The notes beneath the pieces were generated by a model, which was given only the letters and a program-made list of their open reading frames with translations, did not search any database and was not told the origin of the DNA. From Oreohelix idahoensis (taxonomy: Eukaryota; Mollusca; Gastropoda; Stylommatophora; Oreohelicidae), in NCBI GenBank assembly GCA_024509875.1, contig JAMPIV010000581.1, forward strand, positions 253,001 through 317,000: 64,000 nt of DNA, read 5' to 3'. A program made the translations under genes and the position numbers. Positions 1 to 12,517 of the stretch are shown here, in pieces. The stretch's first letter is position 1; each line of letters opens with the position of its first letter.

Positions 1-961
1 TATCCAGTCTTGGCTTTTTCTTTCCTGGAATCCCAAGCATGACTTGCTGCTTTCCTTGTATGTTGTTGAAAAGGTGTTAAATCTCTGGTCAGCATCATCG
101 GTCTCTGTTCTTTCCTGGCTTTTGATAATCACATATCTTCTCTTTACGTCGACCACGAAAGCTTTTCTGGTGAGGGGATCTTTCAGTTTCGTGATGTTGT
201 ATCTTCTCTGTTTGACTGCAACTGGTCCAGCAGCTCTGAGTTTCACTCACTTTCAGTCTTGCTACTACTAGGTGATGATCACTTCCCACATCTGCGCCTC
301 TTCTTACTTTCACGTCTTGTAGTGCATGTCTCCATCTACCATTGATCATTATGTGATCTATATGGTTTCTGTCTCATCCGTTTGGTGATTCCCATGTTAA
401 CTTGTGCACTTCCTTGTGTGGAAAAAGTGTTCCTCCAATGACCAGGTTGTTAATACTGCAGAAGCTTATTAATTTGTCCCCATTCTCATTTGCTGTTCCA
501 CTGCCGCATTTCCCCATTGCTCTTACATTATAATTATTGTGTGCTCCCACTTTCGCATTTAGGTCTCCCATTACTATAATCCGATCGTACCTGGGTGTAG
601 TTTCCATTTCTTTTTGTACCTGTTGATAGAACTCGTCCTTGACCTCTTCATCGCTGTCGTTTATTGGTGCATAGCATTGTATAATTGTGGTGTTGGTGAA
701 TCTCCCTCTTAGTCTTGCTCTTATCAGTCTGTTGTTAATGGGTTTCCATTCCAGTAAAGACCTTTCCATTCCTTTCTTCAGGGTAATGGCTACACCTTCG
801 TTGTGCTGACCATCCTCTCTGCCAGAATAAAGTACTGTTTCCCCTGTAGCTGTTTTTATTCTCCCCTTACCTGTCCATCTGCTCTCGCTTATTCCCAAGA
901 TATGTATTTTGTAGTTCCTCATCTCTGCTGTGATTTGTCTCAGCTTTGCTGCCTCATTCAT
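1..961 (-). pseudogene. LINE apurinic-type endonuclease (EEP domain), decayed
   Basis: The translation begins MNEAAKLRQITAEMRN and carries the hallmarks of the exonuclease-endonuclease-phosphatase fold in order: the catalytic glutamate in ISESRW, the IIQCYAPIND strand, the Asp/Asn motif MGDLNAKVG, and the terminal SDHH in DVGSDHHLVVARL. In living elements this enzyme nicks target DNA to prime reverse transcription. An in-frame TGA at 374-376 interrupts the reading frame where CGA is expected, and a frameshift follows the SDHH motif near 245. The remainder continues in a shifted frame as a linker similar to that at 19865-20300. Inactive relic. Confidence 0.85.
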
Positions 962-1345
962 AGTTCTGACGTTCTAAAAACAAACTCTGGTTTCGTGTTT
1001 TGCGGCCGGGGCAGCCGTTTTCATGCCAGTGGCTTCCTTTCGGCTTTCACCACTGTCAGTCATACGAGCCTGAGACTCCGTATGTCCGTCCCGCAGCAAA
1101 GTTTTTCCATTTACTGTTATTTCCGTAACATGTGCGATTTTTTACATAGACAGGGGTGTCGGCCCTGTGCTAAAACCCAAAACCTGGAGGACCAGAGTAC
1201 CAGCTTTTGTCTGACCCCTACTCACGCAGACCAGTCCAGCTTGGTTGAACCTACCAGGAGTAAATCTCTCACTGGCATAGCTCTTGGGATTGTCAGGGTA
1301 CACAAGCTGCCATACCGCTACAAGGTATAAGTACCATTGATGGCA
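1..1345 (-). mobile_element. RTE-type LINE, 5' part (5' UTR and endonuclease), runs off the window start
   Basis: This is the 5' portion of a non-LTR retrotransposon read on the minus strand. The stretch at about 980-1345 matches the 5' untranslated leader of the plus-strand copy starting near 17630, so the 5' boundary is set by that shared homology. The endonuclease lies at 1-961 and the linker towards reverse transcriptase continues beyond base 1. The copy is dead: it has a nonsense change and a frameshift. The family resembles the abundant LINEs whose endonuclease is often annotated as craniofacial development protein 2-like; that family name is from memory. Confidence 0.85.
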
Positions 1346-1620
1346 GTACTTGAAACGTATTCCACATAAATGTAGTACATTTTAATGATACTCTTTTCGG
1401 CATGATGTATCATAAAATATCATTACATGCCAATGTCTTTTATAAAGCTTAAAGATCCTTACATATTTGTAACCAAAATATTTGATGTAAAACATTCACA
1501 TTGAAGTACTTAAGACGTCTTCCACACTTTTGTGAATTTTAATGTTCCTGCTAAATATCATGATGTATTTTGTTATATCATGTCAGTACATGTCAATGTA
1601 TTTTATGAAGAATAAAGATT
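1343..1620. repeat. Diverged tandem duplication, period about 160 bp
   Basis: Two imperfect copies are visible, roughly 1343-1455 and 1503-1620. Each runs through the same landmarks: agtacttgaaacg or agtacttaagacg, then a catgatgtat block, a catgycaatgt block and a final aaagat. It sits just outside the 5' end of the LINE and before the AT tract. No coding content. Confidence 0.6.
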
Positions 1621-1627
1621 GTGATTC

Positions 1628-1629
<2 letters not shown>

Positions 1630-1671
<42 letters not shown>
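1630..1671. repeat. (AT)n microsatellite
   Basis: Uninterrupted TA dinucleotides directly abut the 5' LTR of element E1. The same kind of tract abuts the other end of E1 at 10094. Confidence 0.97.
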
Positions 1672-1674
<3 letters not shown>

Positions 1675-2552
1675 CGTGAAATATTCTAATCCACATATAT
1701 AAATTATCAGGTAAATATAAAGCCTAACAAATACATTTAATAAAGAAAAGAGCAATGGTAAAAGAATAGTGCTGTCACAATGACTGTACTCGAAATCCCC
1801 TTGTTTTCTACTTCGTCTGCAAATTGTAACGCTTTCACGTTGATAGTAAAAGCCTACTGTATTATTACCCGCTTTCTTCAATGAAACGTGTACTGTATTT
1901 CTTGGAACAACCTTGAGATACGCAAGCTGATCAATGACCTAGATTTAATATTTCATTCATTCCATACACGGCGTAACTAAAAGACAGATAAAGCAGGAGA
2001 GAGAGAGGGGCGAATGAAGGCAGGAAGCATGCAATACTAAACACGCGTCGCGCGATACACAATTGCTGCCATCACGCGTGTAAGGCCACATGCACTAACT
2101 TTTTTTCAGACGGACAGTGATAAAAACACTAACCTTCCCAGAGTTAGGTTTTAAAAAACCTGGAAAACGCTTATTAGGAAAGATAACATTAGATGGATTT
2201 ACGTTTGAAAACATGACAGTACCCAGACACCACATGGGGGATGGAAGTGAACAGGAGGTGGTAGAAAATGCACATTTTGAACGCAGCCACCTAGCTCCCT
2301 TAGATTGAGATATTTGGATTCCTTAGGGCTTGCTGACACAGAATATGTTAAGTGTTACGCAAATAGTCCAGGAATTAATAAATTATAACCAAAATAAAAT
2401 AGTGGGGGTGCCTGACAGCATGAAATCATTTCTGCTCATAAAATTTTTTTATAACGTGTTTGAAAAAACCTTACGTTACGGAAATAGCCTACCATGTTAA
2501 CTCCTATTTGATTGGAGCGCAACAAATGTAAGACTAAACACGATTGGTCGGG

Positions 2553-2560
2553 CTATAAAT
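2553..2560 (+). promoter_or_regulatory. Putative TATA box of the E1 5' LTR
   Basis: The sequence ctataaat follows a cgattggtcggg block that is preserved in all copies of this LTR, including E2 (36208), consistent with a core promoter at the U3/R border. Position is inferred from motif and conservation only. Confidence 0.5.
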
Positions 2561-2740
2561 ACTATCTTGTGTTGTTATGGGAAACGAATAGAAGGGGTAC
2601 TTTTTTGAAAAGATGTGTAGACATGGTTTCATTGGTTAGAGCTGCGAATATACTCAATTCAGAGCGTCTGTTCATTGCCACATCTTGTAATAAACCTACT
2701 AAGAAGCAGTGCGTTGAGCACCAGTGTATATTTTATATAA

Positions 2741-2746
2741 AATAAA
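2741..2746 (+). promoter_or_regulatory. Putative polyadenylation signal of the E1 LTR
   Basis: AATAAA lies about 185 bases downstream of the TATA box, where the R region should end. The equivalent AATAAA is kept in E2 at 36391. Confidence 0.5.
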
Positions 2747-4083
2747 GCCTGGGACATCGGCAGATCGGAGTTGTGCTATATTCATTGCCAGTCAACGAAA
2801 CTGTTTATTATTCTATGAATTGTGGTAAGCTTGAAATATTCAATATCTTTTAATGAAAATTGAATGTAATTGTTAATTTATGCCTGTATATATGTGTAGT
2901 TCAGTAGCGAACATGATGTAAAGCCCATAGTGCTCCAGCCTGAACAGAGGGTGTCGGAGGAAAGTAAAACTGCATGGAATGGCCAAACAGTACACTGACA
3001 CCTAGATTATTGACTAGAAAGAAATAATGCTGGAATTGCAGAGGCGTAGTAACCATTAGGGAGGGAAATACTGGTATAAAGTATTTCAGATGAAGCTGAC
3101 AGTTGGCCTAACGCTCTGAACTCAATGTTTGTGATGTATTGTGCTCAGTGTAGACATAGAGTATAAATAGTTCTGAAGTAGGAGGTACAACCTTCTTGTT
3201 TCAGGGACCGTGGTCTTAAAGTTATTGAGCAGCACCTGGTCAGAGCTTTGCTGAAGCAAGAGGCAGACAGCATACTCCTTGGTCCATATAGCAACCAGTG
3301 GGGTGGCTCCAGAACTCATTAAAGTAATCGAGCAGAGGAGTCTTTTACTGCAGTCATCACGAAAGATAAGAGAGTGTGGCCATGGAGCTCAACATTATGT
3401 ACCCCCATCTTAAAATGACAGTGTAAAATAAAATTAAGAGGGGAATTTAATTGTTTTAATATCAGGAACTGAGAACATCTCCAATACTAGTTCCAATAAA
3501 GACAAACTATTGAAGTCATGATGACAAATACCAACAGAGCTTGAACAAAACAAAACCAGTATTACCTCATATTACTACTACACAACTGACACACATAGGA
3601 TACTATTAAAAATATATGTCACTACAAGATTCATATTGATAAATTCTGTACATATAACTTGTAATTAAAATTGATTGTGATTCCTGGTTCCCTTTGTATT
3701 TGAGTCAGGACACATATACATTCATGACAGCACTGAATACATATTGTTATTTGAAAAGTTATCAGTGACTCCTTTAAGATATCCTCGTAGAGTGGTTTAT
3801 GTATGTGAGTGTCACAGTGTTGTCAAGTGTGGTGGAATAAATTAAATTGTTTATCTGTCTGTTGTTGTTATGACTTACACTTCATCATACACATACCCTA
3901 GACAAATAACGTAGTCATCACACTATTCCAGAATAATTCTGACTGAGGTATACATATGTGGCAGCAAGTAAGGTTATCTATAATACACTACTCTTATTAG
4001 ATATAGATACCTTCACAGCTGATCTCAGTCAGTACACTAAGTCCCCTATAAATATTTATAACATCCCACTTTACCACATATAT

Positions 4084-4101
4084 TGGGGGCTCGTCCGGGA
4101 T
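4084..4101 (+). promoter_or_regulatory. Primer-binding site, tRNA-Pro type
   Basis: TGGGGGCTCGTCCGGGAT lies five bases after the LTR end. It is complementary to the 3' end of tRNA-Pro and is the same 18-mer pattern used by murine-leukaemia-type retroviruses (known from the literature). The matching site in E2 (37745) is altered. Confidence 0.85.
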
Positions 4102-4281
4102 TTTGAATCTTTCCCTATTACAAATATTCGGGGTAATTCACTTCAGGGAATAATAAGAATTAAAAGGTATCCTTGGGTGAAAATAAATAAGGTTGAGCTC
4201 ACAGTGCCTGTGTTGTCCTAAGTTAATTAGTCATAGATAAAATTGTTTAGTTACATATTTTAGACATTTATCTGTTAGACA

Positions 4282-5574
4282 ATGGCCGACTTGGCAAAAT
4301 TTCGATCTGCTGCTGTACAGACTGCGAAAGAGTTAGGAATGGACGGGCAAATTATGATTTCTTATGTCACTGCTGAATGTGACAAATATATTGAACGAGA
4401 AGAAAGAAGATTAGAAAAAGAGGCCGAAAGAAAATTAGAATCTGAAAGATTGGCCGAAGATAAGAGAATAGAAGCTGAAAAAGAGATTAAGAGGTTGCAG
4501 ATTGAGGCTGAGGCTAAGAGGTTGCAGATTGAGGCTGACAAAGAGGCTAAAGCATTGGAAGCCGAGGAAAGAAGACAGGCTGCAGAAAGAGAAGAGAAGA
4601 AATTAGCTGCAGAAAGAGAAGAGAAGAAATTAGCTGCAGAAAGAGAAGAGAAGAAATTAGCTGCAGAAAGAGAAGAGAAGAGATTAGCTGCAGAAAGGGA
4701 AGCAGAAAAGGAGGAGAAGAGATTACAAAGGGAACATGAGTTACGACTAAGGGAGTTTGAGTTTCAAGGCCATGCTCCTGAAAATGGTGCCAGTCCCTTT
4801 GCCTCTGATGCCACTGCTAGCCAAGGAGCCTCAACCTCAGCTATGAATTTTCATTTAGATCATTTTGTTGAGAAAGACGATGATATAGAGAGCTATCTAA
4901 ATAGGTACGAACTATTAGCTACCACGTATGGGTTAGAGAGAGAAAGGTGGAGCTTAAAGTTATCTCAAGGACTTCGTGGGGCAGCTTATGAAGTTTTTGC
5001 AAAAATGAGCAGAAGTGATCAGGAAAATTATGACATGCTAAAGCAGGCTCTTTTGTTAAGATATGAAAAGAATGCAGAATTTTAGAGAAAAAAATTTAGG
5101 AATGCTAAACTACTGTCAGGTGAAACCTATCACCAGTTCTCTGCACGAATAGAGACATACTTGGAGAAATGGACTTCTCTGGGGAAAACCCAAGATCTTA
5201 AGAAAATGGTCCTTATAGAGCAATTAAGAGAGTCCATGGCTCCAGACCTGAGAAAGTTTCTCATGGAACAAGGTGCAGAGAGGCTGGGTGAGTTGCTAAA
5301 TGTTGCTGAAAGGTATCAAGCAGCTCAAGCAGAGGTAACAGGTAATAAAAAGAAACAAGTGGATAACTTTAGGGCACCACAAAACTTTAATAAATTTGAT
5401 CCTAGGGATCAAAACAAAAGTAAGCACCAGTTTGATAGGCCACGGTATGAAAATAAAAATAAAACCCCACAATTCGATGAAAGGAAATATGATGAAAGAA
5501 AATCTTTCAACCAAGGAAAAAGGTGGTGTAAGAATTGTCAGATGGACAATCATGACACTGACCGTTGCAGAAGG
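4282..5574 (+). pseudogene. E1 gag: coiled coil, capsid-like region and CCHC zinc knuckle, with internal TAG
   Basis: Structural protein that would package element RNA. It starts MADLAKFRSAA, as in E2. A Glu/Lys/Ala-rich coiled coil (about residues 30-155) is followed by a capsid-like helical region (ESYLNRYELLATTYG, SLKLSQGLRGAAYEVF) and a basic linker leading to a CX2CX4HX4C knuckle (WCKNCQMDNHDTDRC near 5524-5568). A TAG at 5083-5085 replaces the TAC of E2 by one base, splitting the frame; it reopens immediately and continues to 6411. Nearly identical to E2 apart from this stop and the number of coiled-coil units. Confidence 0.88.
4579..4686 (+). repeat. 27-bp in-frame tandem repeat, 4 units, in gag
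   Basis: Four units encode the nine-residue heptad-like motif AAEREEKKL. E2 carries fewer and different units at the same place, so the coiled-coil length varies between copies by in-frame slippage. Confidence 0.9.
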
Positions 5575-6411
5575 AAACCTGTGTATATGGCAACCCTTCA
5601 GGTCAGGTCGACCTCAAGACAGGAGGAGGATATTATGTTGGATACCACTCCAGAAGAGATGAGGAAGGCACAGGCGGAGGACAAGACCCTCAAGCCTTGT
5701 TTCAGAAAATTGTCAACTTGTCATACAACTCCAGGCAAGGGAGATTTTTACATGAAAAACAAGTTGATGTATAGGAAGACTGGAGCTAGATCCAAAGGTC
5801 AGGGACAGCTGGTACTTCCTAAAAGATATAGGGCAGACTTAATAAGGAGCCTACATGTGAAACCAGATGGGGACCATGAGAAGATAGGTACCATCATTCA
5901 AAAGGTGGCTCACAATTATTATTGGCCCAAAGCAAGATGGGACATTGAGAATTTTGTAGAAAGGTGTAGCATAGCACATGAGGGAACACCCACCAGTGGG
6001 AACATTGATCAGGACCTGGACACGCCACGGGGCAAAATTAGGCCTGATAATAAAAAGAAAAATAGATTTGATAAAGTGGACCAAATGGAATGGGAAGCCC
6101 CTTTTCACGGACAAGCTTCACTTAACTGTTTTACAATGGCCACTATGCAGAGAGTGCAACAAGATGTCTTACCCCAGGATAAGCCGAAAATCCCTCAATC
6201 GGACTTAAACAAACTGGAGGAAGAGGATGTAGAGAGGAAATCTCTCATCAAGAATTTTAAGTGGGGAGAAAGCCCCAAAAGAAAAATTGGTAGCGGTCGT
6301 TTTATGCATGATAATTCTGGGAAGAAAAATCATCACTATAGAGCTTCGAGTGGAAGAGACCATACTGGTGCATGGACAAATAGGTCCACAAAATTAAAGG
6401 TCCATATGTAG
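5575..6411 (+). pseudogene. E1 mosaic segment: divergent integrase zinc region fused to an unrecognised basic sequence
   Basis: The frame runs straight on from the zinc knuckle but skips the whole protease present in E2, resuming at the equivalent of E2 position 39508 (ATLQVRSTSRQEED against ATVQTRSQTKKEED). The next about 130 residues align to E2 but are clearly more diverged than the flanks. The integrase HHCC finger is broken: the CPEC pair of E2 corresponds to CSIAH here. From about 5980 to 6395 the translation is Lys/Arg/Asp-rich and resembles no integrase core; no DDE residues can be placed. Homology to E2 resumes at about 6396. The open frame is long for random sequence, so this may be a segment from another retroelement lineage. 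Function unknown. Confidence 0.6.
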
Positions 6412-7440
6412 CTTTGTTAAGAACGTGGACTGATGAAAAGGCAGAGGAAAACATTACATCTTCATACCAATATGTGAATGAGCTGACCACTCGTTTAAAA
6501 ACTGGCTGGAAACTTGCCAATGAAAATTTGAAACAAGCCAGGAAGAAACATGCTGCCTATTATAACAGGAAGGCAAAAGACAGAGATTTGGCTGTGGGAG
6601 AGAAGGTACTGCTTCTTCTCCCCGGGAGTCAGAATAAGTTACAAATTGGATGGCAGGGTCCATATACAGTTTTAGAGAAGGTGTCTAGAACAAATTATAA
6701 GATAGATAAGAAGGGGAAAGAAAAAATCTATCACGTGAATCTCCTGAAGAAATATTTGGAAAGAGAACATCAGGAAGAGACACACTTGTTGACCTTGTCC
6801 ATCGCCATGGAGATGAAAAAGGAACCACTTTCATCATTTGAATATCCATTACACCCCTGTGAGACAGCAGCACAGGTGAAAATCAGTACACATTTAACGA
6901 AAACTCAGAAAGAGAGAGTGCAACAGGTTCTAAATAATCATGCAGAGGTGTTAACAGACCGACCAGGGCATACAAACCTATTGGAATATGATATGAAACT
7001 GATAGACCCCACACCTGTCTGTATGAAACCATATTCGATTCCGTTTGCTAAGGAGAAAGCTTTGAAGGAAGAGATAGACTATCTGTTGAAGGAAGGAATT
7101 ATTTCGCACAGTGAATCTTCGTATAGTTCCGGTGTTGTGCTCTTAAGGAAGCCCTCTGGAGAACATAGACTCTGTATAGATTACAGGAGACTAAATGCTA
7201 TTACAGAAGGACAGGTGGATCCATTGCCGGATACAAATCAGCTGTTTGCCAGACTAAATAAAGCTAAATATTTCTCAAAAGTGGATCTGAGTAAAGGATA
7301 CTATCAGATTCCAGTAAAGCCTGAGGTTAGACCATACCTAGCTTTTAGTACCTCAGAAGGACACTATGAGTTTAATAGATTGCCATTTGGATTGAAGAAT
7401 GCGCCTAGTGTCTTCTCTAGAATGATGAGAAAATTGTTGG
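6412..7440 (+). pseudogene. E1 pol fragment: integrase C-terminus and N-terminal half of reverse transcriptase
   Basis: Nearly identical to E2 from LLRTWTDEKAEEN onwards. It includes the GPY/F module of integrase (IGWQGPYTVLEKV), the linker, and RT motifs LCIDYRRLN, FSKVDLSKGYYQI and LPFGLKNAPSVFSRMM. It breaks off after MMRKLLD, just before the FMDD catalytic motif, which is missing together with RNase H. The nearest in-frame ATG lies at 6477 and no real start is expected, since this region is normally part of a polyprotein. Confidence 0.9.
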
Positions 7441-7833
7441 ATGTAAACATTTCGGAGGAACGTAATGAATCCCTGAGTTGCCTCTTCGATTGAGGATATT
7501 CCGAATGTTTCATACAGGATAATAAGAAGATTATGGGATCCACTACGAAAACTCTGCTATCACCAGGTATATGTTATCTCCTCATAACGTACATTTTGAG
7601 GGAAATATAATGTTCTCTGGACATGTCATTGCGCAGACTCAGAGAAGAGAAATGGTGAATACGGGTTGCGAAGCAGCATTAAGACAAGCACTCACACTTG
7701 CGGCTGTTCAGTAACATAACCGAAATATATTATTGGTTGTAGAAGTCTGAGGCAGATTTCATGAGTAGTGCCTACTCTGAATGGACCCAACTACATAAAA
7801 CCATGATAGCACCACAGCAGAGTAAAGTCAAGT
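7441..7833 (+). other. Unrecognised insert replacing the 3' half of pol in E1
   Basis: About 390 bases with no match to E2. Homology to E2 returns at about 7834 (acatttatctatgtgtatatag). The first codons stay open to a TGA at 7491-7493. No domain recognised. Confidence 0.6.
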
Positions 7834-7891
7834 TGACTTACATTTATCTATGTGTATATAGAATAAAGGACTGACATGGGATGTCTGTTTT

Positions 7892-7902
7892 AAGAGGGGA
7901 GG
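7892..7902 (+). promoter_or_regulatory. Polypurine tract of E1
   Basis: AAGAGGGGAGG directly precedes the 3' LTR and is identical to that of E2 (42416-42426). It would prime plus-strand synthesis. Confidence 0.85.
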
Positions 7903-11553
<3,651 letters not shown>

Positions 11554-11766
11554 CACCGTATGTTTCCACTTCACAAAGAGTCAGCTCCGAGTCACGGACA
11601 TTAGCCCGTCTTGGTGTTGTAATTGTTATCATTGTTACTGGGATCGGATAATACAGCTCTATATAGCAACGATTCCACTGGTCTAGTTCCCTGTTTGTGA
11701 AGACGCTCGTCTCGCCATTCACGTATCTTACCTCAAGGGCAAATCCGCTCAAACGATATTGATATT
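11554..11766 (-). CDS. Fucolectin-like F5/8 type C domain, exon encoding the C-terminal half
   Basis: Minus-strand exon of 213 bases, preceded by a pyrimidine-rich acceptor ending tttcag and followed by a GTAAGTG donor; both borders are in phase 1. It encodes LSGFALEVRYVNGE, a middle strand with WNRCYIELYY, and LTLCEVETYG, the typical C-terminal signature of fucolectin/F5-8C domains (usual form LxLCEVEVYG). These domains bind fucose or other glycans and are often secreted innate-immune lectins. Its first codon is completed exactly by the last base of the co-oriented exon at 46842-47060. Signal peptide, start codon and terminal exon were not found in the window. A tandem paralogue arrangement is the main alternative. 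Confidence 0.8.
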
Positions 11767-12512
11767 CTGAAACACATGAAAGAGATCCAGCATTTTAAAT
11801 TTAGCCTATACTGTCAGTAACCTACTAAGCCTGAAACTAGGACATTGCTAACTTTTTCAATGTTATAGAAACCTCGTGAGTTATGCAAGCAGTTAACTCA
11901 TACAATAATTATATGCTCTAAAGGTAACAAATAACGTACCTAGAGGAAACATTAAACTAGACCTTAATTCATAGAATAAGTTAAAACACCAATCTAAAAG
12001 AATAATTTTTTTTAGACATGAGCAAACTTTAAGTCACGGATGCATAATATTTAATTACAGGATCTGATCGTAATTCCCAGATGTTTCTTTATCATGTTTC
12101 CCACTACGTTTGTGATTGTATTTTTTTAAATTCTAGTTTTTATTCATTGCAGTTTTCAGTCCAGTAGCCAGTCATCACAACTATTTGCGATTTTATCCAT
12201 CGAAGTTCCCGTTTGACTTTAAAAATTAGTGAGTGTCTGATAGTTTGAAACCAAACTTGATGCTTACAACTTGCAATAAACATATAAATTATGATAAGCG
12301 TATTTGTTGTTGTTGTTGTTTAACTAGAGTTGCTGAGCTTCTTGCTCTTTAGCAGCCAATACCAAGTTGAAGACTCCTTGGTATTATCTACACTGTAGAT
12401 CTAGGCTTTTCCTGTGGCTTTTCTGCTATTCCGAAACGTGAAGAGTTGAAGTCATGAGCTCCAGTTTCTCCAGCTTGGCTTGCATTTAACGGATTGTCAT
12501 ATCTTGTCTCAA
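11767..12512. other. Intronic, unannotated, with a short (GTT)n
   Basis: No coding signal recognised. A small GTT repeat lies near 12305-12320. It ends at the target duplication of the solo LTR. Confidence 0.5.
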
Positions 12513-12517
12513 GCTAG
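12513..12517. repeat. Target-site duplication GCTAG (left)
   Basis: Identical to 14937-14941 on the other side of the solo LTR; 5 bp is the usual length for gypsy-type integrases. Confidence 0.9.

Larger units (their letters stand above)
1672..4078 (+). repeat. 5' LTR of E1
   Basis: Begins TGTCGTGAAATATTC and ends ...CTTTACCACA, giving the usual TG...CA ends. It matches 7903-10093 as its partner and also the solo LTRs at 12518-14936 and 31494-33922. A TATA box (ctataaata, near 2553) and a downstream AATAAA (2741) suggest U3 of about 0.9 kb, a short R and a long U5 of about 1.3 kb. Small open frames inside are identical between the two LTRs only because LTR copies are identical. Confidence 0.92.

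Noticed and set aside
2117..2308. 63-codon open frame identical at 2117-2308 and 8351-8542
   Set aside because: The two copies are the two LTRs of E1, so identity is expected; no domain, and the frame is broken in other LTR copies.
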